Origin: Cellulomonas humilata
GTDB taxonomy: Bacteria; Actinomycetota; Actinomycetes; Actinomycetales; Cellulomonadaceae
Reading direction: 5' to 3'
DNA length: 64,000 nucleotides
Assembly (NCBI RefSeq): GCF_030814415.1
Contig: NZ_JAUSVB010000002.1
Span: 744,001-808,000 of the forward strand
The position numbers and the translations under genes are program-made. Below the pieces are notes generated by a model. It had not been told where the DNA came from and ran no database searches. It saw only the letters and a program-made list of their open reading frames with translations. This document shows positions 25,998 through 34,050 of the stretch, piece by piece; position 1 is the first letter of the stretch, and the number at the start of each line of letters is the position of its first letter.

Positions 25998-27422
25998 TCA
26001 CACGTCGTAGTACAGCTCGAACTCGTGCGGGTGCGGGCGCAGACGGATCGGGTCGACCTCGGCGTTGCGCTTGTAGTCGATCCACGTCGAGATCAGGTCG
26101 GGCGTGAAGACGTTGCCCGCCGTGAGGAAGTCGTGGTCGGCCTCGAGGTGGTCGAGGACCTCGCCGAGGGAGCCCGGGACCTGCTGGATCTGGGCGTGCT
26201 CCTCGGGGGGCAGCTCGTACAGGTCCTTGTCCACCGGGTCCGGCGGCTCGATCCGGTTCTGGATGCCGTCGATGCCGGCCATGAGCATGGCCGCGAACGC
26301 CAGGTACGGGTTCGACGACGGGTCCGGCACGCGGAACTCGATGCGCTTGGCCTTCGGGTTCGAACCGGTGACCGGGATGCGGATGCACGCGGAGCGGTTG
26401 CGGGCCGAGTAGACCAGGTTGACGGGGGCCTCGAAGCCGGGGACCAGGCGGTGGTAGGAGTTCACCGTCGGGTTGGTGAACGCCAGCAGCGAGGGCGCGT
26501 GCTTGAGCAGGCCACCGATGTACCAGCGGGCGAGGTCGGACAGGCCGCCGTAGCCCTTCTCGTCGAAGAACAGCGGCTCGCCGTCCTTCCAGAGGGACTG
26601 GTGGACGTGCATGCCCGAGCCGTTGTCACCGAAGAGCGGCTTCGGCATGAAGGTCGCCGTCTTGCCGTTCTCGTGCGCCACGTTCTTCACGACGTACTTG
26701 AAGAGCATGACCTTGTCGCCGGAGATGGCGAGCTTGTCGAAGCGGTAGTTGATCTCCTGCTGGCCGGCGGTGCCGACCTCGTGGTGGGCGCGCTCGACAC
26801 CGAGGCCGAGGGCGTCCAGCTGCAGGCTGATCTGGTCGCGGATGTCCGAGAACCCGTCGACCGGGGGCACGGGGAAGTAGCCACCCTTGTAGGGGATCTT
26901 GTGGCCGAGGTTGCCACCCTCCTCCTCGCGGCCCGTGTTCCAGGCGGCCTCGAAGGAGTCGATCGAGTAGAACGACTCGTTCTGCTTCGTGTGGAAGCGG
27001 ACGTCGTCGAAGATGTAGAACTCGGCCTCGGGGGCGAAGAAGGCCGTGTCCGCGATGCCCGTCGACTTCAGGTACGCCTCGGCCTTCGCGGCGACCTGAC
27101 GCGGGTCGCGGCTGTAGGGCTCGTCGGTGTACGGGTCGACGATGTGGAAGTTGATGTTCAGCGTCTTCTCGACCCGGAACGGGTCCAGGTACGCCGTGCT
27201 GATGTCGGGGATGAGCTTCATGTCCGACTCGTGGATCGCCTGGAAGCCGCGGATCGAGGACCCGTCGAACATCTGGCCCTCGGTGAAGAAGTCCAGCTCC
27301 AGCGAGTACGCGGGGACGTTGAAGTGCTGCATCGTGCCGGGCAGGTCACAGAACCGGACGTCGACGAACTTCACGTCCTCGCTCTTGATGAACGCCAGGA
27401 CTTCCTCTGGCTTGCTGAACAT
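25998..27422 (-). CDS. glnA1: Glutamine synthetase type I
   Basis: 474 residues, the full GSI-beta length. Motifs: [11 protein letters not shown] latch, [48 protein letters not shown], and the adenylylation site DLYELPPEE, where Tyr is the expected GlnE target. It makes glutamine from glutamate, ammonia and ATP and forms a dodecamer in the cytosol. The ATG at 27422 has GAGGAG about 7 bases upstream. A promoter (27467-27495) and a double GlnR-type box (27483-27520) sit directly upstream, so it is likely activated under nitrogen limitation. A strong hairpin ends the unit. Confidence 0.97.
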   Translation of the reverse strand: MFSKPEEVLAFIKSEDVKFVDVRFCDLPGTMQHFNVPAYSLELDFFTEGQMFDGSSIRGFQAIHESDMKLIPDISTAYLDPFRVEKTLNINFHIVDPYTDEPYSRDPRQVAAKAEAYLKSTGIADTAFFAPEAEFYIFDDVRFHTKQNESFYSIDSFEAAWNTGREEEGGNLGHKIPYKGGYFPVPPVDGFSDIRDQISLQLDALGLGVERAHHEVGTAGQQEINYRFDKLAISGDKVMLFKYVVKNVAHENGKTATFMPKPLFGDNGSGMHVHQSLWKDGEPLFFDEKGYGGLSDLARWYIGGLLKHAPSLLAFTNPTVNSYHRLVPGFEAPVNLVYSARNRSACIRIPVTGSNPKAKRIEFRVPDPSSNPYLAFAAMLMAGIDGIQNRIEPPDPVDKDLYELPPEEHAQIQQVPGSLGEVLDHLEADHDFLTAGNVFTPDLISTWIDYKRNAEVDPIRLRPHPHEFELYYDV

Positions 27423-27466
27423 CCGCTGCTCCTCGGTCGGTGGTACCCGTGGGGTCGGGCAAGGCG

Positions 27467-27495
27467 AGGTTACGAGCGCCTGGTTTCTCTGTCGT
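27467..27495 (-). promoter_or_regulatory. glnA1 promoter candidate
   Basis: On the minus strand, a -35-like ACGACA (27490-27495), a 17-base spacer and a -10-like TAACCT (27467-27472). The -35 overlaps the GlnR-type box. Confidence 0.5.
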
Positions 27496-27520
27496 GTACC
27501 AAGTGTTTCGACAGCGTTAC
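27483..27520 (-). promoter_or_regulatory. Double GlnR box upstream of glnA1
   Basis: On the minus strand: GTAAC (27516-27520), 6 bases, GAAAC (27505-27509), 6 bases, TACAC (27494-27498), 6 bases, GAAAC (27483-27487). The 5+6 spacing and half-sites match the actinobacterial GlnR box as I know it (gTnAC-n6-GaAAC, twice), 61-98 bases before the start codon. One half-site (TACAC) deviates. No GlnR gene lies in the window. Confidence 0.7.
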
Positions 27521-27589
27521 GGGGCCGTCCCTCGTGTAACGAATGTTGACCCTATGCCCTGGGCGTGGGTGTCGGTCATGCCCGTCTCA

Positions 27590-29764
27590 TCACAGGATGA
27601 AGAGCATCTCCTGGTAGGTCGGCAACGGCCACAGCTCGTCGGCGACGAGCTCCTCGAGCGCATCGGCGGCCGCCCGGACGTCGGCCATCGCCGGCAGCAG
27701 CACGTCCCGGGCGTGCTCGGCCTCCGCGAGCGCCGAGTGGCCCACGTCGGCCTTGAGCGCGGCGCGCAGGGCGGACAGCCCGGCCCGGAGCGCGGTGATC
27801 GGTGCGCCGACCTCGTCGAGCGGCGCGGTGTCCGCCTCGACCCCGGCGGCCTTGAGGGCACCGATGTTCAGGGCGATCTCCGTCTGGTGCTTGACCGCGG
27901 CAGGCAGGATCGCCGTGGTCCCGATCTCCAGGGAGAGGCGGGCCTCGACCCCGATCGTGAGCGTGTACTGCTCCAGGCCGATCTCGTAGCGGCTGTGCAT
28001 CTCGCGGTGGTTGAAGACGCCGTACCGCTCGAACAGCTCCATCGCGGAGTCGGTGATGAGCTCGGGCAGCGCGTCGAGCGTGGTCTTGAGGTTGGCCAGG
28101 CCTCGCTGCTCCGCCTCGATGGGCCACTCCGCGGAGTAGCCGTCGCCGTTGAACACGACGTTGCCGTGGTCCGTGATGATCTGCGTGAGCAGGTCCTGCA
28201 CGGCGGTGTCGAAGTCCGTGCCGGCCGCGACCGCCGTCTCGAGCACGCCGGCCGCGTAGTCGAGCGAGTCGGCCATGATCGTGTTGATCGTCGTCATCGG
28301 ACCGGCGACCGTCTGCATCGAGCCCGGTGCGCGGAACTCGAACCGGTTGCCGGTGAAGGCGAACGGGCTGGTGCGGTTGCGGTCGCCCGGGTCGGTGGGC
28401 AGCACGGGCAGGGTGTCGACGCCGATGTGCATCACGCCCTTGCCCTTGGACGACGAGGCGGCGCCCTTGGCGATCTGCTCGAACACGTCGGCCAGCTGGT
28501 CACCGAGGAAGATCGAGATGATCGCCGGGGGAGCCTCGTTGGCGCCCAGCCGGTGGTCGTTCGTGGCGGACGCGACCGAGGCCCGCAGCAGGCCGGCGTA
28601 CTTGTGTACCGCGCGGATGACGGCCGCGCAGAAGACGAGGAACTGCGCGTTGTCGTGCGGGGTGTCGCCCGGCACCAGCAGCGAGCCCAGGTCGGCGTTG
28701 CCCAGCGAGAAGTTGACGTGCTTGCCGGAGCCGTTGACGCCGGCGAACGGCTTCTCGTGGAACAGGCACTCCATGCCGTGCTTCTTGGCGATCGCCTTGA
28801 ACGTGGTCATCAGGAGCTGCTGGTGGTCGGCCGCGAGGTTGCCGCGCTCGAACATCGGCGCGATCTCGAACTGGCCGGGGGCCACCTCGTTGTGCCGCGT
28901 CTTGGCCGGGATGCCGAGCTTGAACAGCTCGCGCTCGGTGTCCATCATGAAGCCCAGCACGCGGTCCGGGATGGCGCCGAAGTAGTGGTCGTCGAACTCC
29001 TGACCCTTCGGCGGCTTGGTGCCGAACAGGGTGCGACCAGCGTTCAGCAGGTCCGGGCGAGCCAGGAAGAAGTGCCGGTCCACCAGGAAGTACTCCTGCT
29101 CGGGACCGCAGAACGCCACGACCTTCTGGTTCTCGTGCCCGAAGAGCGTCAGGATGCGCGCCGCGTGCTCGCCCATCGCCTGCTGCGAGCGCAGCAGCGG
29201 CGTCTTGTGGTCCAGGGCCTCACCGGTCATCGACACGAAGACGGTGGGGATGCACAGGGTGTTGCCGTTCGGGTTCTCCAGGATGTACGCCGGGCTCGTC
29301 ACGTCCCAGCCGGTGTACCCGCGGGCCTCGAACGTGTTGCGCAGCCCGCCGTTCGGGAAGCTCGACGCGTCCGGCTCGCCCTGCACGAGGGTCTTGCCGG
29401 CGAACTCCGCCAGCGAGGACCCGTCGCCGACCGGCTCGAAGAAGCTGTCGTGCTTCTCGGCGGTCAGGCCGGTGAGCGGGTAGAAGACGTGCGCGTAGTG
29501 CGTCGCACCCTTCTCCAGGGCCCAGTCCTTCATCGCGGAGGCGACGGCGTCGGCGACGTCCGGGTCCAGCATGGCGCCGTGCTCGATCGTGGCGATGACG
29601 GACTTGTAGACCGACTTGGGCAGCCGCTTCTGCATGACCGTCTTGCTGAAGACGTTGAGGCCGAAGATCTCGCCGGGTGCCTCGGCACCGTTGAAGCTGA
29701 TGGCGGGCGGCACGTAGGCCTCGACGTTCCAGATCGCCTCGCGACGCACGGCGTTTCCGCTCAT
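27590..29764 (-). CDS. glnN: Glutamine synthetase type III
   Basis: 724 residues, the size of GSIII, well above the ~470 of GSI. Family-specific blocks: [20 protein letters not shown] near the N-terminus, [59 protein letters not shown], and a long C-terminal extension with [26 protein letters not shown] enzymes make glutamine and form double hexamers. They are not classical GlnE targets, and I see no NLYELP-like site. The ATG at 29764 follows GAGGGG by about 7 bases. It lies directly upstream of glnA1 in the same orientation, separated by 167 bases containing the glnA1 promoter. Confidence 0.95.
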   Translation of the reverse strand: MSGNAVRREAIWNVEAYVPPAISFNGAEAPGEIFGLNVFSKTVMQKRLPKSVYKSVIATIEHGAMLDPDVADAVASAMKDWALEKGATHYAHVFYPLTGLTAEKHDSFFEPVGDGSSLAEFAGKTLVQGEPDASSFPNGGLRNTFEARGYTGWDVTSPAYILENPNGNTLCIPTVFVSMTGEALDHKTPLLRSQQAMGEHAARILTLFGHENQKVVAFCGPEQEYFLVDRHFFLARPDLLNAGRTLFGTKPPKGQEFDDHYFGAIPDRVLGFMMDTERELFKLGIPAKTRHNEVAPGQFEIAPMFERGNLAADHQQLLMTTFKAIAKKHGMECLFHEKPFAGVNGSGKHVNFSLGNADLGSLLVPGDTPHDNAQFLVFCAAVIRAVHKYAGLLRASVASATNDHRLGANEAPPAIISIFLGDQLADVFEQIAKGAASSSKGKGVMHIGVDTLPVLPTDPGDRNRTSPFAFTGNRFEFRAPGSMQTVAGPMTTINTIMADSLDYAAGVLETAVAAGTDFDTAVQDLLTQIITDHGNVVFNGDGYSAEWPIEAEQRGLANLKTTLDALPELITDSAMELFERYGVFNHREMHSRYEIGLEQYTLTIGVEARLSLEIGTTAILPAAVKHQTEIALNIGALKAAGVEADTAPLDEVGAPITALRAGLSALRAALKADVGHSALAEAEHARDVLLPAMADVRAAADALEELVADELWPLPTYQEMLFIL

Positions 29765-29898
29765 GAAGACCCCTCAGGCAGGACTCGACGCCCCGGTGTG
29801 GTCAGCGGAGCAGGTGGGGTCACCGTACGAACGTCGTATACCGCTGGTGTTTCCGGGGCATTGCCGTCTGGCTCCGACTCGTCGCCTAACCTTTCCAG

Positions 29899-30399
29899 GT
29901 GGCAGACAGAGGCGACCTCAGCTCGTGGCTCGGCGGCGGACCGGCACCCGAACCCGGCAGCGGCCGAGGTGGACGGCTGGGGTTGCCGTCCGAGGGGCCG
30001 GGAGCGCTGGCGCCCCTGGGCCGGCGGGTGGCGGCGCTCGCCATCGACTGGGTGGCGTGCCTGGCGATCTCGGGTGCGTTCTTCGTGAGCGACCCGGACG
30101 CGTTCCTGCTGAGCCGCGGCAACCCGCTGGCCACCCTCGCGATCTTCGCCCTGGAGAACGTGCTCCTGGTCGGCTCGATCGGTCACACCCTCGGGCACCG
30201 GCTCGTGGGCCTGCGGGTGCGTCGCGTGTTCCCGGGGCAGAAGCGGGACGACGCAGCGTGGGCGACGATGGCGCCCGGGTTCCTCAGCGCGCTGGCCCGC
30301 ACCGTCCTGCTGTGCCTCGTGGTCCCGGCGGTCGTCTGGGACTCGGACGGCCGAGGACTGCACGACCGGGTGGCCGGGACGGCGATCGTCCGCCGGTGA
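29899..30399 (+). CDS. RDD family membrane protein
   Basis: 166 residues with a Gly/Pro-rich N-terminal ~40 residues, then an RDD domain. The conserved Arg is in LGRRVAALAIDW, the first Asp in that helix, and the second Asp in GRGLHDRVAGTAIV. Three membrane segments. Function unknown; some RDD proteins move ions or compatible solutes. The GTG at 29899 is preceded at 6 bases by TAACCT (29887-29892), consistent with a leaderless transcript. In actinobacteria an RDD gene is often found beside glutamine synthetase, as here, divergent from glnN. Confidence 0.82.
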   Translation: MADRGDLSSWLGGGPAPEPGSGRGGRLGLPSEGPGALAPLGRRVAALAIDWVACLAISGAFFVSDPDAFLLSRGNPLATLAIFALENVLLVGSIGHTLGHRLVGLRVRRVFPGQKRDDAAWATMAPGFLSALARTVLLCLVVPAVVWDSDGRGLHDRVAGTAIVRR

Positions 30400-30403
30400 C
30401 CGC

Positions 30404-30997
30404 TCAGGCGGGGGACTGCCAGACCAGGCTGTAGCGCCAGTAGAGGCGTCTGCGCCACAGCACGCCGGGCAGGATCGACCGCGCGGCCGTCCGCACGTCG
30501 CCGTAGCTGTGCTCCGGGTCCCGCACGGGTGCACCGTGCTCCCAGTGCCCGCGGGCACGGTCGGCCACCTTCGCGGCCGGGACGGCGGCCAGGCTGAGCG
30601 CCGCGTCCGTGGGCGTGGCGACGCGGGCGAGCCCGACGACGACCAGGTGACCGCCGGGGGAGACGAGCTCGCGGAGTCGCCGCAGGCCGTCGTCGAGGTC
30701 GAGGTGGTGCAACGTCGCGAAGCACGTCACGAGGTCGAACCGCTCGCCCTGCAGGACTTCGAGGACGTCGCCGGCGACGTACCGGAGCCCGTCGTCCGCC
30801 TGCGCGAGTGACCGGGCGCGCGCGACCTGGTCCGGATCGAGGTCGAGGCCGGTGACGCGCGCGACGCCGGCTGCGCGCAGCTCGCGCGTCAGCAGCCCTT
30901 CGCCGCACCCGACGTCGAGAGCGCTCGACGCGCCGCCTGCGAGCCTCAGGGCGAGCCGGTGGTAGTGCGTGTTGTGGTTCCAACGCCCGTCGCTCAT
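30404..30997 (-). CDS. Class I SAM-dependent methyltransferase
   Basis: 197 residues. Motif I is ALDVGCGEGLLTREL, the acidic ribose-binding loop is GLDLDPDQV, then YVAGDVLEV and FDLVTCFATLHHLD (motif II/IV region) and VSPGGHLVVVGLAR. The Methyltransf_11/25-type fold is complete. The C-terminal part (RRRLYWRYSLVWQSP) resembles small-molecule methyltransferases of this size. Substrate unknown. The ATG at 30997 lies 7 bases after the DUF4191 stop, so it is probably co-transcribed with that gene. Confidence 0.85.
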   Translation of the reverse strand: MSDGRWNHNTHYHRLALRLAGGASSALDVGCGEGLLTRELRAAGVARVTGLDLDPDQVARARSLAQADDGLRYVAGDVLEVLQGERFDLVTCFATLHHLDLDDGLRRLRELVSPGGHLVVVGLARVATPTDAALSLAAVPAAKVADRARGHWEHGAPVRDPEHSYGDVRTAARSILPGVLWRRRLYWRYSLVWQSPA

Positions 30998-31004
30998 CGG
31001 GCGG

Positions 31005-31721
31005 TCAGCGGCCGCGCATGCCCTTGCGGTCGGGGCGCGCGCGCATCGGGTCGACACCCTTCGGCACGGGGAGCCGGACGCCGCCGAGCGCGGTGAGCCG
31101 CTTGTTCACCTCGGCGACCTCCTGCTTGCTGAGCTTCGGGCGGAGCTTCTGGACGGCACGCGGCAGCTTGCGCAGCGCGACCTGACCCTCGCCGTCGCCG
31201 ACCTGGATGAGCGTGATCGGCGCACCGGAGATGACGCGGGCGGTGCGCTTGCGCTCGGCCTCCAGGAGCTTGCCGATGCGCGGGGCCGGGCCCTCGCCGA
31301 CGAGGACGACACCCGGGCGGCCCACGCCCCGGAACACGAGGTCCTGCGTGCGGGGGTCGACGGCGACCGGCTCCTGCGTGAACGTCCAGCCGCGGCGGAT
31401 GGTCCCGAGCGCCGCGTAAGCCGCACCGGGCTGGCCCTCGATCTGTGTGTACGCGGCAGTCTCCGCGCGGCGGGCGAGGACGAACATCGCCGCGAGCAGC
31501 GCGAACGGGATGCTGAGCAGCAGGACGTAGATCAAAGCGTTGACGAGGAACCCGATGACGAGGCCCACCGCGATGATGCCGACGAACACCGCGAGGATGA
31601 TCCAGGTGACCGCCGGGTCGTTCTTCCGGGTCATCTGGTACGCCTGCCACACCTGGTGGTACCAGCGGGTCTTCTTCACCTTGGGCGTCGGTGCAGCGTC
31701 GGAGGTCTTGTCGCGGGCCAT
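31005..31721 (-). CDS. DUF4191 membrane protein
   Basis: 238 residues. A basic cytosolic N-terminus comes first, then two adjacent membrane helices (about 38-85) in the order WIILAVFVGIIAVGL / LLLSIPFALLAAMFVLARR. A soluble C-terminal half follows with RRGWTFTQEPVAVDPRTQDLVFR and GRPGVVLVGEG. This is the DUF4191 family, conserved next to lipA in actinobacteria; its role is not established. A TAGACT hexamer (31730-31735, minus strand) sits 8 bases before the ATG at 31721, indicating a leaderless promoter of its own, separate from lipA. Confidence 0.85.
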   Translation of the reverse strand: MARDKTSDAAPTPKVKKTRWYHQVWQAYQMTRKNDPAVTWIILAVFVGIIAVGLVIGFLVNALIYVLLLSIPFALLAAMFVLARRAETAAYTQIEGQPGAAYAALGTIRRGWTFTQEPVAVDPRTQDLVFRGVGRPGVVLVGEGPAPRIGKLLEAERKRTARVISGAPITLIQVGDGEGQVALRKLPRAVQKLRPKLSKQEVAEVNKRLTALGGVRLPVPKGVDPMRARPDRKGMRGR

Positions 31722-31763
31722 GGGCCCGAAGTCTACCGACCGATCTGCCCCCTCCTGACCCCG

Positions 31764-32765
31764 TCAGCGGGCGAGCAGGCTCGCAGCCTCCTGGCGCGAG
31801 GTCGTCGGCTCCGCGAGGTGCGCGAGCGCCTCGGGGATCGGCCGCCCGTAGCGGCGCATCGCCTGACCCCACAGCCGGCCCGCGCGGTACGACGACCGGA
31901 CCAGGGGCCCGGACATGACGCCCAGGAACCCGAGGCGCTCAGCCTCCTGCGAGAGCTCGACGAACTCCTCCGGGCGCACCCAGCGCGACACGGGGTGGTG
32001 GCGCACCGACGGGCGCAGGTACTGCGTGATCGTGATGAGGTCGCAGCCGGCCTCGCGCAGCTGGCCCAGGGCCTCGACGACCTCCTCGGTGGTCTCGCCC
32101 ATGCCGAGGATGAGGTTGGACTTGGTGACCAGCCCGGCGTCGTGCGCGCGGGTGATCACCGAGAGCGACCGGTCGTAGCGGAAGCCCGGGCGGATCGTCT
32201 TGAAGATGCGGGGGACGGTCTCGAGGTTGTGGGCCAGGACCTCGGGCTGCGACGAGAAGACCTCGTCCAGGAGCTCGGGCGTCGCGTTGAAGTCCGGGAT
32301 GAGCAGCTCGACGCCGGTGCCCGGATTGACCGCGTGGATCTGGCGGACGGTCTCCGCGTAGAGCCAGGCGCCCCCGTCGGGCAGGTCGTCGCGGGCCACG
32401 CCGGTGACGGTCGAGTACTTCAGGCCCATCGCCTGCACGGACGCGGCGACGCGGCGGGGCTCGTCGGCGTCGAAGTCGGCCGGCTTGCCGGTGTCGATCT
32501 GGCAGAAGTCGCAGCGCCGCGTGCACTGGTCGCCGCCGATGAGGAACGTGGCCTCGCGGTCTTCCCAGCACTCGAAGATGTTGGGGCAGCCGGCTTCCTC
32601 GCACACCGTGTTCAGGCCCTCGCGCTTCACGAGGCCCTTGAGCTCGGTGTACTCGGGGCCCATCGTCGCGCGCGTGCGGATCCACTCCGGCTTGCGCTCG
32701 ATGGGGGTCTCGGCGTTGCGCGCCTCGATGCGGAGCATGCGTCGGCCATCGGCTGCGATCGTCAC
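31764..32765 (-). CDS. lipA: Lipoyl synthase
   Basis: 333 residues. A radical-SAM enzyme that inserts two sulfurs into protein-bound octanoyl groups. Both iron-sulfur motifs are present: the auxiliary cluster [13 protein letters not shown] and the radical-SAM cluster [10 protein letters not shown]. The end RSSYRAG carries the conserved RSSY serine ligand. The start is GTG at 32765, with TAGTCT (32773-32778, minus strand) 7 bases upstream, so it is probably leaderless. It lies 51 bases downstream of lipB in the same direction. Client proteins include the E2 encoded at 39700-41532. Confidence 0.97.
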   Translation of the reverse strand: MTIAADGRRMLRIEARNAETPIERKPEWIRTRATMGPEYTELKGLVKREGLNTVCEEAGCPNIFECWEDREATFLIGGDQCTRRCDFCQIDTGKPADFDADEPRRVAASVQAMGLKYSTVTGVARDDLPDGGAWLYAETVRQIHAVNPGTGVELLIPDFNATPELLDEVFSSQPEVLAHNLETVPRIFKTIRPGFRYDRSLSVITRAHDAGLVTKSNLILGMGETTEEVVEALGQLREAGCDLITITQYLRPSVRHHPVSRWVRPEEFVELSQEAERLGFLGVMSGPLVRSSYRAGRLWGQAMRRYGRPIPEALAHLAEPTTSRQEAASLLAR

Positions 32766-32816
32766 GCCGGTCAGACTAACCCGCCGTCGCGCCGTCGGCT
32801 GCGGGGGAGTCGCGCG

Positions 32817-33479
32817 TCACACCGCGACGGCGGGGTGCGCGGCGAGGATCGGGACCAGGGTGTCGACGAGGTGACCGCGGACCAGGGGCAGCACCTCGGC
32901 GATCGTCACGCGCCGACCGGTCTCCGCCGAGAGGGACGTGACGTCGGCGTCCTCGATCCCGCACGGCACGATGCGGTCGAACGCGGCCAGGTCGGGCTCA
33001 CAGTTGAGCGCGAAGCCGTGCATCGTGACGCCGCGGGAGACGCGCACACCGATCGCGGCGACCTTGCGCTCCCGGCGGTCGTGGTCGGCGGCGAACCACA
33101 CGCCGCTGCGACCGTCCACGCGGATCGCGGTCAGCCCCAGGTCCGCGCACGTCCGGATGAGCGCCTCCTCCAGGACGCGCACGTAGCGCACGACGTCGAT
33201 GGGCGTCGCGAGCTTCACGATGGGGTAGCCGACGAGCTGACCGGGTCCGTGCCACGTGATGCGGCCTCCGCGGTCCACGTCGACGACGGGCGTGCCGTCG
33301 ACGGGCCGGTCCCACGACGCGGTGCGACGGCCGGCCGTGTAGACGTCCTCGTGCTCGCACAGGAGCACGACGTCCTCCCGCGTGCCGTCTGCGACCGCCG
33401 CATGAATCTCGCGCTGCAGCTCCCACGTCGGCTCGTAGGGCAGCAGACGTGTGCCGAGGTCGAGCTCGTCGAACCGCAT
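32817..33479 (-). CDS. lipB: Octanoyl-[ACP]:protein octanoyltransferase
   Basis: 220 residues. It transfers octanoate from acyl carrier protein to lipoyl domains, the step before LipA. The signature [17 protein letters not shown], the lysine region [24 protein letters not shown] and the catalytic Cys in [14 protein letters not shown] are intact. The ATG at 33479 is preceded at 6 bases by TAGCCT (33486-33491, minus strand), pointing to a leaderless mRNA. The lipB-lipA order is as in many actinobacteria. Confidence 0.96.
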   Translation of the reverse strand: MRFDELDLGTRLLPYEPTWELQREIHAAVADGTREDVVLLCEHEDVYTAGRRTASWDRPVDGTPVVDVDRGGRITWHGPGQLVGYPIVKLATPIDVVRYVRVLEEALIRTCADLGLTAIRVDGRSGVWFAADHDRRERKVAAIGVRVSRGVTMHGFALNCEPDLAAFDRIVPCGIEDADVTSLSAETGRRVTIAEVLPLVRGHLVDTLVPILAAHPAVAV

Positions 33480-33488
33480 GCCGCCAGG

Positions 33489-34004
33489 CTAACCCGCGGA
33501 TCCTGCGGAGAGGTCGGGGTCGTCCTCCGGCCCTCGCTCGCCGGCGACGACGACGAGCAGCCGCCGCAGCTGCTCGGCCTGCTCCGGCGTGAGCCCGCGG
33601 GTGACCATCGACGCGGCGAGCTCACGGTCCGACGCCACGAAGAAGGCCGAGCGTCCCGCGTCCGTGATCGTGATCACGTGCCGGCGCCGGTCGTCGTCGT
33701 GCGGCGCCCGCGTGACGTACCCGCTGCGCTCCATGCGGGTCAGGACGCGGCTCATCGTCTGCTCGGTGACACTGCTGGCGGTCGCGAGCTCACGTTGGGA
33801 CATGGGCGAGCGCAGGAGGTGGGCGAGGACGGCGTGGCTGGCGTGGTTCAGGTCCCACGTGGCCAGGTGGGCGTTCCAGTCCCGTTCGACGCGACGCGCG
33901 GCAGAGGACAGCAGCCGACCGACCGGCCACTGAGCCGGGTCGGGGGAGGCGGGATCGAGCGCGTCGCTCGGCACGCCCTGGTGGTCCACGCTTCGCCCTT
34001 CCAT
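33489..34004 (-). CDS. MarR family transcriptional regulator
   Basis: 171 residues. A winged helix at about 60-125 has the recognition helix MSQRELATASSVTEQTMSRVLTRMER and the wing RAPHDDDRRRHVITIT. Helices at both ends should form the dimer interface. MarR repressors bind palindromes and are released by phenolics, oxidants or drugs. The gene is divergent from the MMPL exporter, and an 18-base perfect palindrome in the 36-base gap overlaps both predicted promoters. The simplest reading is repression of the exporter and of itself. A TATCAT -10-like element for this gene sits at 34029-34034 on the minus strand. Confidence 0.92.
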   Translation of the reverse strand: MEGRSVDHQGVPSDALDPASPDPAQWPVGRLLSSAARRVERDWNAHLATWDLNHASHAVLAHLLRSPMSQRELATASSVTEQTMSRVLTRMERSGYVTRAPHDDDRRRHVITITDAGRSAFFVASDRELAASMVTRGLTPEQAEQLRRLLVVVAGERGPEDDPDLSAGSAG

Positions 34005-34033
34005 TTGCTGTTTCGACGATCAGCCTCAATGAT
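34005..34033 (+). promoter_or_regulatory. Promoter of the MMPL transporter gene
   Basis: -35-like TTGCTG (34005-34010), a 17-base spacer, and -10-like AATGAT (34028-34033). Transcription would begin at about 34040-34041, exactly at the ATG, giving a leaderless mRNA. Confidence 0.5.
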
Positions 34034-34050
34034 ACTCAGCATGCTGAGTA
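34033..34050. promoter_or_regulatory. MarR operator candidate, 18-bp perfect palindrome
   Basis: TACTCAGCA/TGCTGAGTA, with the transporter's start ATG at its centre (34041). It covers the predicted start site of the transporter and the spacer of the marR promoter, so one bound dimer would block both. Confidence 0.65.

Noticed and set aside
29821..29880. Possible GlnR box in front of glnN
   Set aside because: A GAAAC is present on the minus strand but the half-sites at the required 11-base period (GGTAT, TTCGT) do not match, so only glnA1 is credited with a box.
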